A DNA stretch of 64,000 nt. It comes from ASV31 sp965229765. Lineage in GTDB: Bacteria > Pseudomonadota > Alphaproteobacteria > Rhodobacterales > Rhodobacteraceae. The stretch lies in contig CBDDJT010000004.1 in NCBI GenBank assembly GCA_965229765.1, forward strand, positions 372,001 to 436,000, given 5' to 3'. Under the pieces are notes generated by a model. That model did no database searches, was not told the DNA's origin, and saw only the letters and a program-made list of their open reading frames with translations. Position numbers and translations under genes: made by a program. Below, in pieces: positions 45,307-54,293 of the stretch; positions within the stretch are counted from its first letter, which is position 1, and every line of letters starts with the position of its first letter.

Positions 45307-46230
45307 CTACCCCTGCCGCCACGCCTCCAGCACGTAGCGCGCCGTCATCAGGTCCAGGTGCGCGCCGCCGCCGTTCTTGAACAGCGTGATCTCGTCGTCG
45401 CTTCGCCGCGTGAACCCGCCGCCCGCCATGTCGTAGTAGTCGCCCAGCACGTCCGCCTCGGGAATCGCGCCGGTCTCCAGCGGGATCTTCAGCTCTCCGA
45501 TATGGCCCAGCGTGGTGTCGCGGCTGTCCACGAAGACGCGCGCACGCTGCAATGCCGTGTCGTCGGCCTCGCGCATGTCGGGGCGGTAGGCGCCGATCAG
45601 GTCGATGTGCTGGCCGGGCTGCAGCCAGTCGCCCCGGATCACCGGGTCCGGCGACATGGTGGCACAGGTCACGATATGGGCCGCGCGCACCGCGGCCTCC
45701 AGATCCTCGGCCACCGCCATCCCGGGCCAGCGGGCGGCCAGCCGTTCCGCCCCCGCGCGGCTGCGGTTCCAGACGGTGAATTCGGCCTCGGGAAAGGCGC
45801 TGCCATAGGCGTCGGGCAACGATCGGGCCACGGTGCCCGCCCCCACGATCAGGATCTTCCTGCTGTCGGGACGCGCGAGCTTTGTCGCCGCCAGAAGGCT
45901 GTCGCCCACCGTCTTCCACTTGGTGACGAGGTGAAAGTCGATCACTGCCTCCAATGTCCCGTCCTCGTCCGAGAACACGGACACGCCGCCGTTCACCGTG
46001 GGCTTTCCGGCCCCGGGGTTCGCAGGATAAAGCGTCGCGGTCTTAACCGCGATCCCCATGCCGTCGATCCAGGCCACGCGGTTCAGGATCGTCTCTGCCC
46101 CGCGATAGAGGAAACTGTCGGTGATCTGCGCGCGCGGCTGCCGGTGCCCTGCCTCCAGCGCGGCGGTCAGCCCGGCCCATGTCAGCCGCGCCTCGCCCTC
46201 GGCAAAGGGGATCAGTGTGGGTGTCGTCAT
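45307..46230 (-). CDS. Ornithine cyclodeaminase / mu-crystallin-family protein
   Basis: 307 aa. Rossmann motif KILIVGAGTVARSL near 125; substrate region GIAVKTATLYPANPGAGKPTVNGGVSVFSDEDGTLEAVID near 60-100; IDLIGAYRPDMREADD near 215. The family includes ornithine cyclodeaminase and ketimine or alanine dehydrogenases; the substrate cannot be set from the sequence. Start at 46230 (MTTPTLIPFAEGEARL). Confidence 0.85.
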   Translation of the reverse strand: MTTPTLIPFAEGEARLTWAGLTAALEAGHRQPRAQITDSFLYRGAETILNRVAWIDGMGIAVKTATLYPANPGAGKPTVNGGVSVFSDEDGTLEAVIDFHLVTKWKTVGDSLLAATKLARPDSRKILIVGAGTVARSLPDAYGSAFPEAEFTVWNRSRAGAERLAARWPGMAVAEDLEAAVRAAHIVTCATMSPDPVIRGDWLQPGQHIDLIGAYRPDMREADDTALQRARVFVDSRDTTLGHIGELKIPLETGAIPEADVLGDYYDMAGGGFTRRSDDEITLFKNGGGAHLDLMTARYVLEAWRQG

Positions 46231-46283
46231 CGCGGGCCTCCGGGCTTTGGGTCCCGGCAGGCTGGCCCATCGCCGCCGCCGGT

Positions 46284-46892
46284 TCAAGCAGGCAGAAGCC
46301 CCAGTGCCTTCAGCCGCGCCGCCAGACCCGCCGGGCCGTCAAAGACATGCCCCTGCCAGCCCCGCGCCTCGGCGGCCGCGATGTTCTCGGGCTTGTCGTC
46401 GATGAAGAAAAGCCGCCCGGGCGCCGCGCCGATGCCGTCCTCGGCGAGGCGGTAGATTTCCGGGTCGGGCTTTATCACGCCCAGCGCGCCGGAAATGAAC
46501 CGCCCGTCGAACTCTGTCAGGAAGGGATACACCCGCTCGGCGATGGCGAAGGTCGCGTTGCCGAAGTTCGACAGGGCAAAGACCGGCACACCCCGCGCCC
46601 GCAGCCCCCGCAACAGAGCGACGGACCCCTCTATCGGGCCCGGCACCATCTCCAGCCAGTTGTCGCGCCACATCCGGATCTCGGCGGCCCAGTCGGGGTG
46701 CCGCGCCGCCAGCGCCTCGACCGCCGCGTCCAGGTCGTCGCCCCGGTCGACGCCAAGGTTCATGCCGTCAAGGTCCACCTCGGCGAACAGCCTCTCCCGC
46801 CGCTCTGCCCCGATCCGCGCATCGTACATCGCCTGCGGATCCCACTCGATCAGCACCCGCCCGATGTCGAACACCACCACGTCCACGCTCAT
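46284..46892 (-). CDS. HAD-superfamily hydrolase (subfamily IA)
   Basis: 202 aa. Motif I is VVVFDIGRVLIEWD, which keeps the nucleophile Asp but has Gly two residues on where most HAD phosphatases carry a second Asp, as in YihX-type and haloacid-dehalogenase-like members. Motif II is FALSNFGN and motif III/IV is GVIKPDPEIY ... FFIDDKPENIAAA. Small-molecule phosphatase or related; substrate unknown. Overlaps the YaiI gene (ATGA). Confidence 0.88.
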   Translation of the reverse strand: MSVDVVVFDIGRVLIEWDPQAMYDARIGAERRERLFAEVDLDGMNLGVDRGDDLDAAVEALAARHPDWAAEIRMWRDNWLEMVPGPIEGSVALLRGLRARGVPVFALSNFGNATFAIAERVYPFLTEFDGRFISGALGVIKPDPEIYRLAEDGIGAAPGRLFFIDDKPENIAAAEARGWQGHVFDGPAGLAARLKALGLLPA

Positions 46893-47347
46893 CCGCCCTG
46901 CCCCATCCTTGCCGCCGCCCGCACCGCGCGGTCCAGCGCGTCCAGGAACCTTGCCCGGTCCGCCTTGGAGAACATCCGCCCGCCGCCCTGCCGGAACGGA
47001 TCGGCGGCGCGCAGGTCGGCCATCAGGTCGCGCGTGGCCAGCACGTTGCCGATGTTGGCGGGCGTCAGCGCCTCGCCGTTGGGCTTCAGCACACCTGCCC
47101 CCGCCGCCACGCATTTCGCCGCCAAGGGGATGTCGCCCGTCACCACCACGTCGCCCGCGCCCGCGCGGTCTGCGATCCACTTGTCGGCCTCGTCCGCGCC
47201 CTGATCGACATAGACCATGTCCACCAGCGGGTTCTGCGACGGCCGCAGCCCGCCGTTCGAGACAAAGGCAATGCGCGTGCCATGGCGGGTGGCCACGCGC
47301 TCAGCCTCGGCCTTCACCGGGCAGGCGTCGGCATCGACATAGATCAC
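46889..47347 (-). CDS. YaiI/YqxD family (DUF188) protein
   Basis: 152 aa. The conserved start IYVDADACPVKAEAERVA (a PIN-like acidic site), VDQGADEADKWIADRAGAGDVVVTGDIPLAAKC and FRQGGGRMFSKADRARFLDAL are diagnostic. A PIN-related nuclease function is suspected from the fold but unproven. Overlaps both neighbours by four bases. Confidence 0.92.
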   Translation of the reverse strand: MIYVDADACPVKAEAERVATRHGTRIAFVSNGGLRPSQNPLVDMVYVDQGADEADKWIADRAGAGDVVVTGDIPLAAKCVAAGAGVLKPNGEALTPANIGNVLATRDLMADLRAADPFRQGGGRMFSKADRARFLDALDRAVRAAARMGQGG

Positions 47348-48174
47348 GCGTAAAGCGCCTCGGCATGGAAGGTCACGTGATCCTCCATGAAGCTCGACAC
47401 GAAGAAATAGCTGTGGTCATAGCCCGGCTGCATCCGGAACACCGCCTGCTGCCGCCGCGCGGCGATGGCGCCGGCCAAGGCCTCGGGCATCAGAAGGTCC
47501 AGAAACTGGTCCTTGGTGCCCGTGTCCACCAGAACCGGCCCGTCGAACCCGCCGTCGCGCATCAGCAGCGCGGCGTCGTGTTCCTCCCACGCATCCGCAT
47601 CCTCGCCCAGATAGGCGGTGAACTGCTTTTGCCCCCAGTCGCTGGCGGTTGGGTGGCAGATCGGCGCAAAGGCCGACACGCTGCGGAACCGTCCGGCCAG
47701 CGTCATCGCGATGGTCAGCGCGCCGTGCCCGCCCATCGAATGCCCGGTGATCCCCTGCCGGTCAGGGTCCAGCGCGAAATGGTCGAAGATCAGCGCCGGC
47801 AGATCTTCGGTCACATAATCCCACATCCGGAAATGCGGCGCCCAGGGCGCCTGGGTGGCGTTGACGTAGAACCCGGCGCCCTGGCCAAGATCATAGGCGT
47901 CGTCGTCGGCCACGCCCGCGCCCCGGGGCGAGGTGTCGGGAAAAACCAGCGCGATGCCCTGTTCCGCCGCCCAGCCCTGCGCGCCCGCCTTCACCATCGC
48001 GTTCTCATGCGTGCAGGTCAGCCCCGACAGGTACCACAGGACCGGCACCGGGCCATCCCGCGCCTCGGCCGGCAGGAACAGGCCGAAGGTCATGTCACAG
48101 CCCGTGGCGGCGGAGGCATGGGTGTAAACCCCCTGCGTGCCCCCGAAACAGGCGTTCTCGGATACGGTCTGCAT
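47344..48174 (-). CDS. fghA: S-formylglutathione hydrolase
   Basis: 276 aa. It hydrolyses S-formylglutathione to formate and glutathione, the second step of glutathione-dependent formaldehyde detoxification. Nucleophile Ser in GITGHSMGGHGALT (near 150), LSGLTCTHENAMVKAGAQ at the oxyanion region, and the Asp/His of VDTGTKDQFLD and PGYDHSYFFV. The first-step enzyme AdhC is 4.4 kb away in the same direction but not adjacent. Confidence 0.94.
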   Translation of the reverse strand: MQTVSENACFGGTQGVYTHASAATGCDMTFGLFLPAEARDGPVPVLWYLSGLTCTHENAMVKAGAQGWAAEQGIALVFPDTSPRGAGVADDDAYDLGQGAGFYVNATQAPWAPHFRMWDYVTEDLPALIFDHFALDPDRQGITGHSMGGHGALTIAMTLAGRFRSVSAFAPICHPTASDWGQKQFTAYLGEDADAWEEHDAALLMRDGGFDGPVLVDTGTKDQFLDLLMPEALAGAIAARRQQAVFRMQPGYDHSYFFVSSFMEDHVTFHAEALYA

Positions 48175-48200
48175 GGCGTGTCTCCCTGTTTTGACGGGGT

Positions 48201-49142
48201 CTAGGACCCCGGCGGCGCCACCGCAACCCAGGCGATGACCAGCGACACGGTCAGGACGGAGATCGCCGTGCTGACAAGAATCGTGGCCGACACCCGTTGG
48301 GGCGCAACGCCGTAATGCTGCGCGATGATAAAGATGTTGCCCGCCGTGGGCAGCGCGGCCGAGGCGATCATCACCGCCGCCGCGTAGGGTTCCAGCGGCC
48401 AGATCACCAGCGCGGCCAGCGCGATGACAGCAGGGTGCAGCACCAGCTTCACGAACGACAGCCAGCCCGCCACGCTCAGCCGTTCCGCCGATTTCGAGGC
48501 CAGCGACGCGCCGATGGCAAAAAGCGCGCCGGGTGTCGCGGCGGCGCCCAGCAAGGCAAGGAACTCGTTCAACGGCACCGGGATCGGCAGTTCCAGCGCC
48601 GACCACAGGAAGCCAAGGAAGATCGCCACCAGCATCGGGTTCGACACCAGCCCGCGCCCGATCGTCCGAAGGGTGCGCCAGCTGACGCGGCCATCGCGGC
48701 TTCCGGTAATCAGGATCACGATCAGCGAGCCGAAGACCAGCAGGTCCACCGCCAGCATCATCATGATGTAGGCCACCGCCTCTTCGCCCATCAGAAGCGC
48801 CAGCATCGGAATGCCAAGAAACCCGATGTTGCCGATCACCGCGCATTGCGCCTCTACGGCGGCCTCTTCCACCGGCACCGCGCGCCAGAAGGACACCGCC
48901 TGCACGATCAGGTAGACGAAGCCCGTGGCCCACAGGTAGACGCCCATGAAGCGCGCGTCGAAGACCTCGGCGAAACTCAGGTTGGCCGAGAACCGGAACA
49001 GCATCGACGACAACGCGAAATAGAACACGAAGCGCGTCAGCGCGGCTGCGGCCGAGTCGCTGAAGAACTTCGTCGCGGCGGCGACATAGCCCACCCCGAT
49101 CAGCATGAAGAACGGCAGTGTCTTCAGAAAGACCTCAAGCAT
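48201..49142 (-). CDS. AEC-family (auxin efflux carrier-like) transporter
   Basis: 313 aa with ten hydrophobic helices. Family features: PFFMLIGVGYVAAATKFFSDSAAAALTRFVFYFALSSMLF at the start, QCAVIGNIGFLGIPMLALLMGEEAV in the middle, and a C-terminal repeat with AAVMIASAALPTAGNIFIIAQHYG. Probably exports or imports a carboxylate; substrate unknown. Its stop is 26 bp before the fghA start. Confidence 0.9.
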   Translation of the reverse strand: MLEVFLKTLPFFMLIGVGYVAAATKFFSDSAAAALTRFVFYFALSSMLFRFSANLSFAEVFDARFMGVYLWATGFVYLIVQAVSFWRAVPVEEAAVEAQCAVIGNIGFLGIPMLALLMGEEAVAYIMMMLAVDLLVFGSLIVILITGSRDGRVSWRTLRTIGRGLVSNPMLVAIFLGFLWSALELPIPVPLNEFLALLGAAATPGALFAIGASLASKSAERLSVAGWLSFVKLVLHPAVIALAALVIWPLEPYAAAVMIASAALPTAGNIFIIAQHYGVAPQRVSATILVSTAISVLTVSLVIAWVAVAPPGS

Positions 49143-49188
49143 GACCGCGCCTTAGCACGCGGTCACCGGTGGCGGAATGGCCCTTGCA

Positions 49189-49815
49189 TCAGTATAGGCG
49201 GTCAGTCTCGTTGTAGGCCATCCGCGCTTCTAGGTCGTCCATCGGATCGGGCAGGTTGCCGTGATCCTTGAGCGCCTGCGCATAGCTTGCCATCCCCTCG
49301 ATCGACCCCCAGGCATCGGGTTGCCACATGCGCGACCGGATCATTGACTTGCCGCAGTGATAGAACGCCTCTTCCACGCGAACCAGCAACACAAGGTCCG
49401 GGCGGTGGCCGTTGACCACCATCATGTCCCTTAACTCGTCATCCATCACCACCTGCCCGGCACCGGACACGCGCACGACCTCCTTTCGCTGGGGCACGAC
49501 GAACATGAGGCCGACGCGCGGGTTCTCGAGGATGTTCATGAAACTGTCGCCGCGATGGTTCCCGATCCGATCGGGCACCGCCAGCGTCTTGCGGTCCAGC
49601 ACCTTCACGAAGCCGGCGGGGTCCCCCTTGGGCGACACATCCATGCGCCCCTTGCGGTCTGACGTAGCAAGCACCACGAAAGGAGACCGCTCGATCCAAG
49701 TGGCGACATGATCGTCGATGTGGTCGATCACCTTGGACACCTGGCTGGGGAAATCGGGGCCGAGTGTCGCCTTCAGTTCCGCCACGTCCGCGACGGGCTT
49801 CTTCGGTTGGTACAT
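49189..49815 (-). CDS. Pyridoxamine-5'-phosphate oxidase-like FMN protein
   Basis: 208 aa. The split-barrel flavin fold is seen in RSPFVVLATSDRKGRMDVSPKGDPAGFVKVLD, LAVPDRIGNHRGDSFMNILENPRVGLMFVVP and VRVEEAFYHCGKSMIRSRMWQPDAW. This fits the MSMEG_1061-type PPOX subgroup. FMN- or F420-type reductase or heme-binding role possible. Start at 49815 (MYQPKKPVADVAELKATLG). Confidence 0.85.
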   Translation of the reverse strand: MYQPKKPVADVAELKATLGPDFPSQVSKVIDHIDDHVATWIERSPFVVLATSDRKGRMDVSPKGDPAGFVKVLDRKTLAVPDRIGNHRGDSFMNILENPRVGLMFVVPQRKEVVRVSGAGQVVMDDELRDMMVVNGHRPDLVLLVRVEEAFYHCGKSMIRSRMWQPDAWGSIEGMASYAQALKDHGNLPDPMDDLEARMAYNETDRLY

Positions 49816-49871
49816 GGCGAGCTCCTGATCATCAGGCCCCAACCCTAGCAGACCGGACCCGTTCTCCCAAA

Positions 49872-50849
49872 TCATCCCCCGCCGATCAGCACGCCCGCCG
49901 CGAAGACCAGCGCGCCGCCCAGCACCACCTGGAAGGTCGCGCGGAAGAACGGCGTCTCCATGAAGCGCATCTGGATCCACACGATCGCCCAGAGCTCGAC
50001 GAAGACGACGGCGATAGCAATCGCCGTCGCGGTCCAGAAATCCGCGATCAGGTAGGGCAGCGCGTGGCCCAGCCCGCCCACCGTGGTCATGATCCCGCTG
50101 GCAAATCCGCGCTTGGTCGGGCTGCCGCGCCCCGAAAGCGCTCCGTCATCCGACGCGGCCTCGGTAAAGCCCATCGAAATACCCGCGCCCACGCTGGCGG
50201 CCAGACCCACAAGAAACGTGGTCCACGTGTCCTGTGTGGCAAAGGCGGTGGCAAAGATCGGCGCCAGCGTCGACACGCTGCCGTCCATCAGCCCGGCCAG
50301 CCCCGGCTGCACCCATGTCAGCACGAACTGCCGCTTTGCGGCGCGCGCCTCGTCCTCGCGGCTGTCCTCGTCCAGGTGTTTTTCCACCAGAGTGTCGGCG
50401 CGATAGGTGTGCCCTGCCTCGGCCGCCGCAAGATCGCCCAGAAGCTTGCGGGTATCGGCATCCGTGGTGCGCGCCGCGGCGCTGCGATAGAATCGCTCTG
50501 CGTCGCGTTCCATCGCCTCGGCCTCGTCGCGAATGCGCTCGATCCCCAGGTTTTCCACCAGCCACACGGGCCGGCGGGCGTAGAACCCTGACACATGCTC
50601 GCGCCGGATCAGCGGAATCACGTCCCCGAATCGCCGCTTGTGCAGATCGATCAGCCGCTGTCGGTGGCCGTCCTCTTCCACCGCCATCTCGTCGAACACC
50701 TTGGCGCTGGCGGGAAATTCGCCCCGCAGCATCTGGGCATACTGGCGGTAGATGCGCGCGTCGTCCTCTTCAGAGGAAATCGCAAGCGCCAGCACCTGCT
50801 GCTCGCTCAGGTCGGAAAAACGGCGTCGGCTGCCAACACCCGGAATCAT
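49872..50849 (-). CDS. mbfA: Membrane-bound ferritin MbfA (rubrerythrin-like domain fused to VIT1 domain)
   Basis: 325 aa. N-terminal ferritin-like/rubrerythrin domain (1-150) with carboxylate motifs EEDDARIYRQYAQ, MAVEEDGHRQRL, EAEAMERDAERFY and AAAEAGHTYRAD; C-terminal membrane domain (about 180-325) related to the CCC1/VIT1 iron/manganese transporters. In Agrobacterium and Bradyrhizobium MbfA exports iron and protects against peroxide, under Irr control. An ICE-like box (50863-50879) lies 14 bp before the ATG. Confidence 0.93.
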   Translation of the reverse strand: MIPGVGSRRRFSDLSEQQVLALAISSEEDDARIYRQYAQMLRGEFPASAKVFDEMAVEEDGHRQRLIDLHKRRFGDVIPLIRREHVSGFYARRPVWLVENLGIERIRDEAEAMERDAERFYRSAAARTTDADTRKLLGDLAAAEAGHTYRADTLVEKHLDEDSREDEARAAKRQFVLTWVQPGLAGLMDGSVSTLAPIFATAFATQDTWTTFLVGLAASVGAGISMGFTEAASDDGALSGRGSPTKRGFASGIMTTVGGLGHALPYLIADFWTATAIAIAVVFVELWAIVWIQMRFMETPFFRATFQVVLGGALVFAAGVLIGGG

Positions 50850-50862
50850 CTTGGTCCCCTGC

Positions 50863-50879
50863 CTTGGAATGGTTCTAAA
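50863..50879 (-). promoter_or_regulatory. ICE/Irr-type operator in front of mbfA
   Basis: On the - strand the 17-mer TTTAGAACCATTCCAAG matches the iron control element consensus TTTRGAAYNRTTCYAAA at all but the last base. Irr binds such elements in alphaproteobacteria, and mbfA is a known Irr target. It lies only 14 bp before the start, so binding would block the promoter's downstream part or the leader, fitting repression when iron is low. Confidence 0.85.
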
Positions 50880-50919
50880 TTAAGCGATCCACCGCCAAGA
50901 GCAACCCGCCGACTTGTGG

Positions 50920-50938
50920 AAACTGAACCGAACAGTTT
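50920..50938. promoter_or_regulatory. Inverted repeat (TetR-type candidate operator) upstream of tetR
   Basis: AAACTG and CAGTTT flank AACCGAA at 28-47 bp before the TetR start. The sequence ACTGAACCGAACAGT resembles operators of TetR repressors that control efflux genes. A possible -10 TATGTT lies just after. Autoregulation is inferred. Confidence 0.6.
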
Positions 50939-50966
50939 ATGTTACACTGACAACCAAGGGGTCCCC

Positions 50967-51584
50967 ATGAACGTCCGGCCGTCCGAAATCCGCAGGGGTC
51001 GCAAGTTCGACCAGGTGCTGGATGGCGCGCGCAAGGTCTTCATGGCCGACGGCTTCGAAGGCGCCAGCGTCGATACCATCGCCAAGGAGGCGGGTGTCTC
51101 CAAGGCCACGCTGTACAGCTATTTCGCCGACAAGCGGATGCTCTTCATCGAGGTCGCGCGCCGCGAATGCGGCCGTCAGGCGCAGGCGGCAGAGGCAACG
51201 ATCGACCGCAGCCAGCCCCCCGCGCAGGTCCTGCGGCAGGCTGCCACCCATATTGTCGGTTTCCTCCTGTCCGATTTCGGCCAGCGCGTCTTTCGGATCA
51301 GCGTCGCCGAATCCGATCGCTTTCCCGAACTGGGCCGTGCCTTTTACGAAAGCGGCCCCCTTGTGGTGCGCGAAACCGTGGCCGCCTACCTGCGTCAGGC
51401 GATGGAGAGGGGCGAGGTGCTGAGCGAAGATCCAGAATTCGCCGCTGAACAATTCGGCGAATTGTGCAAGGCGCGCCTGTTCACGCGCATGGTCTTTGGC
51501 GTCCAGACCCAGTTCTCGAAGGACGAGATCACGCAGGTGATCGACGGGGCAGTCGAGACCTTCATGGCCCGCTACGGCGCCTAG
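50967..51584 (+). CDS. TetR/AcrR-family transcriptional regulator
   Basis: 205 aa. Helix-turn-helix: GARKVFMADGFEGASVDTIAKEAGVSKATLYSYFADKRMLFIEV (about 22-65). The C-terminal domain FRISVAESDRFPELGRAFYESGP matches the AefR-like group. No efflux gene follows; the next gene is convergent. A candidate operator is at 50920-50938. Start chosen at ATG 50967 with AAGGGG. Confidence 0.94.
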   Translation: MNVRPSEIRRGRKFDQVLDGARKVFMADGFEGASVDTIAKEAGVSKATLYSYFADKRMLFIEVARRECGRQAQAAEATIDRSQPPAQVLRQAATHIVGFLLSDFGQRVFRISVAESDRFPELGRAFYESGPLVVRETVAAYLRQAMERGEVLSEDPEFAAEQFGELCKARLFTRMVFGVQTQFSKDEITQVIDGAVETFMARYGA

Positions 51585-51642
51585 GCTGCCGGCGGCCATC
51601 CGCCGCCGGTCTCCCTGTCAAGCCCCCGATCCGCCGCCCCGG

Positions 51643-51684
51643 CGCCGACACGATGCCGACGTAGTGCCGACGTTATGCCGACGT
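51643..51684 (+). repeat. 11-bp-period direct repeats of TGCCGACGT (second array)
   Basis: Three perfect TGCCGACGT at 51654-51662, 51665-51673 and 51676-51684, preceded in phase by CGCCGACAC (51643-51651). It has the same unit, the same 11-bp period and the same degenerate first unit as at 2944-2974. It lies in the 156-bp gap between the convergent tetR and NYN genes, so it is not obviously a promoter element for an annotated gene. Confidence 0.75.
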
Positions 51685-51740
51685 GAAGCCGCAAGGGAAA
51701 AGCCAAAGTATTTCAGGCATTAACCCCTGATTCGGGACGG

Positions 51741-52457
51741 TCAGTCCACGCGCCGTATCTGCAACTGGTTTCCCGCCCGCCGCGTCTCGAACCGCCGCAG
51801 CCCTTGCACCAGATCGCTCAGCTTTCGCTTGCCATAGGTGCGCGCATCGAAATCCGGGTGCTCGGCGGTGATGTATTGCCCGATCTGGCCAAGCGCGTAC
51901 CACTCGTCGTCCTGCTGGATCTTGTCCATGGCCTTCAGGATCAGCGGCACCGCCTCGATCGGGTCCTGCTTGCCCGCCTGGGCGGGCTTTGCGCCCTTCG
52001 TGGCGGGCTCTGGCTCATCCACGATATTCTCGATAAGAATGAAGCGGTTGCAGACGTTGCGCAGGCTTTCGGGCGCCTTCGCCTCGCCGATTCCCATCAC
52101 CTCCATCCCCTGTTCGCGGATGCGGTTGGCCAGCGCGGTGAAATCGCTGTCGGAACTGACCAGAACGAACCCGTCGAACCGCCCGGTGTGCAGGATGTCC
52201 ATCGCGTCGATCACCAGCCCGATGTCGGAGGCGTTCTTGCCCTTGGTGTTCGCGGTCTCCTGATGCGCCACCAGCCCCAGCGTCCGCGTCGCCTCGGCCC
52301 AGCCGCGCAGCTGCCCCGAGGACCAGTCGCCATAGACCCGGCGAAGCGCCGGTTCCCCGAAACTGGTGATCTCCTTCAGGATCGGCGCGGCATACTTGGC
52401 CGGGATGTTGTCGGCGTCGATCAGAACGGCATAAAGTGGTCGGTCGCGATCTGCCAA
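51741..52457 (-). CDS. NYN-domain protein with OST-HTH/LOTUS-like C-terminus
   Basis: 238 aa from the TTG at 52457, which has AAGGAAAAC ten bases upstream and opens LADRDRPLYAVLIDADNIPAKYA. NYN (PIN-like RNase) motifs: VLIDADN, NASDIGLVIDAMDILH and GFVLVSSDSDFTALANRIREQGMEV, with the acidic active-site Asps present. The C-terminal QQDDEWYALGQIGQYI ... FDARTYGKRKLSDLVQGLRRFE is an OST-HTH-like RNA-binding domain. It probably acts on RNA. An upstream frame from 52583 is not convincing. Confidence 0.88.
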   Translation of the reverse strand: MADRDRPLYAVLIDADNIPAKYAAPILKEITSFGEPALRRVYGDWSSGQLRGWAEATRTLGLVAHQETANTKGKNASDIGLVIDAMDILHTGRFDGFVLVSSDSDFTALANRIREQGMEVMGIGEAKAPESLRNVCNRFILIENIVDEPEPATKGAKPAQAGKQDPIEAVPLILKAMDKIQQDDEWYALGQIGQYITAEHPDFDARTYGKRKLSDLVQGLRRFETRRAGNQLQIRRVD

Positions 52458-52483
52458 GGCGTTGTTTTCCTTTTGAAACGAAG

Positions 52484-52537
52484 CCGGGGGGCTGTCTGCC
52501 CCCCGGACCCCCCGAGAGTATTTCCGAACAGAAGAAG
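52484..52537 (-). repeat. 33-nt box (diverged copy 3) plus GC hairpin, behind adhC
   Basis: Reversed copy: on the - strand the box CTTCTTCTGTTC, GGAAATACTC begins nine bases after the adhC stop. It is followed by the hairpin CCGGGGGGC / GCCCCCCGG with loop AGACA (52484-52506) and then TTCGTTTC. This looks like an adhC terminator; the shared box with the copies at 16669 and 43390 is the unexplained part. Confidence 0.65.
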
Positions 52538-52545
52538 GGGGCGGG

Positions 52546-53658
<1,113 letters not shown>

Positions 53659-53727
53659 GTCTTGTCCCTCACTTGCATTGTTTGGCGCAGCCTGTGGCAA
53701 GGTCCGCACCATTGCAAGACGCTTAAC

Positions 53728-54159
53728 CTATTCGCGGTAGCGTTCGTGGCAGGCCTTGCACGTCCCGCCGATCTCGGCCAGCGCGGGGCGCAGATCCCCG
53801 GGCGTGGCGATGCCGGTGGCCTTTTCGGCGGCCGCCTGCATCGCCGCGGACAGGGCGGTGAAATCGTCGAAGTCGGTCCAGATCGCCGGCAGCGCCTCGG
53901 ATTTCGGGTCCTGCTCGGGCGTGGCGAAAAGATCCGGGGTCTGCCGGGCGTGATCGGCGATGGCGGCGGCGGCGGCGCGCGCGGCGTCGGCATCGAAGCG
54001 GCGGGCGCCCTTGGCCATCTCGCCCAGGATCTTGGTGTTGTCGGCAATCGCCGACATCGCGTCCATCCGCGCCTTTACGGCGGGGTTCTGCACCCCCTGG
54101 TGGGCCAGCGCGGCGCCGGCGGACAGGATCAGCGCGATCAGAATGGTGCGTGCCTGCAT
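53728..54159 (-). CDS. Cytochrome c' (c-prime)
   Basis: 143 aa. Signal peptide at 1-19 (ILIALILSAGAALA) and one C-terminal haem site C134-K-A-C137-H138 in the four-helix-bundle pattern (TCKACHERYRE). Periplasmic; the family binds NO and CO, and may store or detoxify NO. It precedes adhC by 69 bp in the same direction; S-nitrosoglutathione reduction by class III ADH would link the two, but that is inference. Confidence 0.9.
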   Translation of the reverse strand: MQARTILIALILSAGAALAHQGVQNPAVKARMDAMSAIADNTKILGEMAKGARRFDADAARAAAAAIADHARQTPDLFATPEQDPKSEALPAIWTDFDDFTALSAAMQAAAEKATGIATPGDLRPALAEIGGTCKACHERYRE

Positions 54160-54262
54160 CGGGATCTCCTTCTTGGCGCATTTTCGGGCCGATACCCTAA
54201 CGCGACATGACCGGATGAAAACCCACGGACTCGACTTTATGGGAAGATCGGCCTAGCTATGT

Positions 54263-54277
54263 GAACAAAACGGGAAC
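54263..54277 (+). promoter_or_regulatory. LexA (SOS) box of imuB
   Basis: GAAC-N7-GAAC (GAAC AAAACGG GAAC), the reverse complement of the alphaproteobacterial LexA consensus GTTC-N7-GTTC, 16 bp before the imuB ATG at 54294. This also shows that the longer imuB frame from GTG 54261 is not used. Confidence 0.9.
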
Positions 54278-54293
54278 ATGTGCTGTCGCCCCG

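Noticed and set aside
51643..51684. Plasmid-type iterons of a replication origin
   Set aside because: No rep, par or DnaA-box cluster is near, and the same array stands at 2944 beside an ordinary chromosomal gene.
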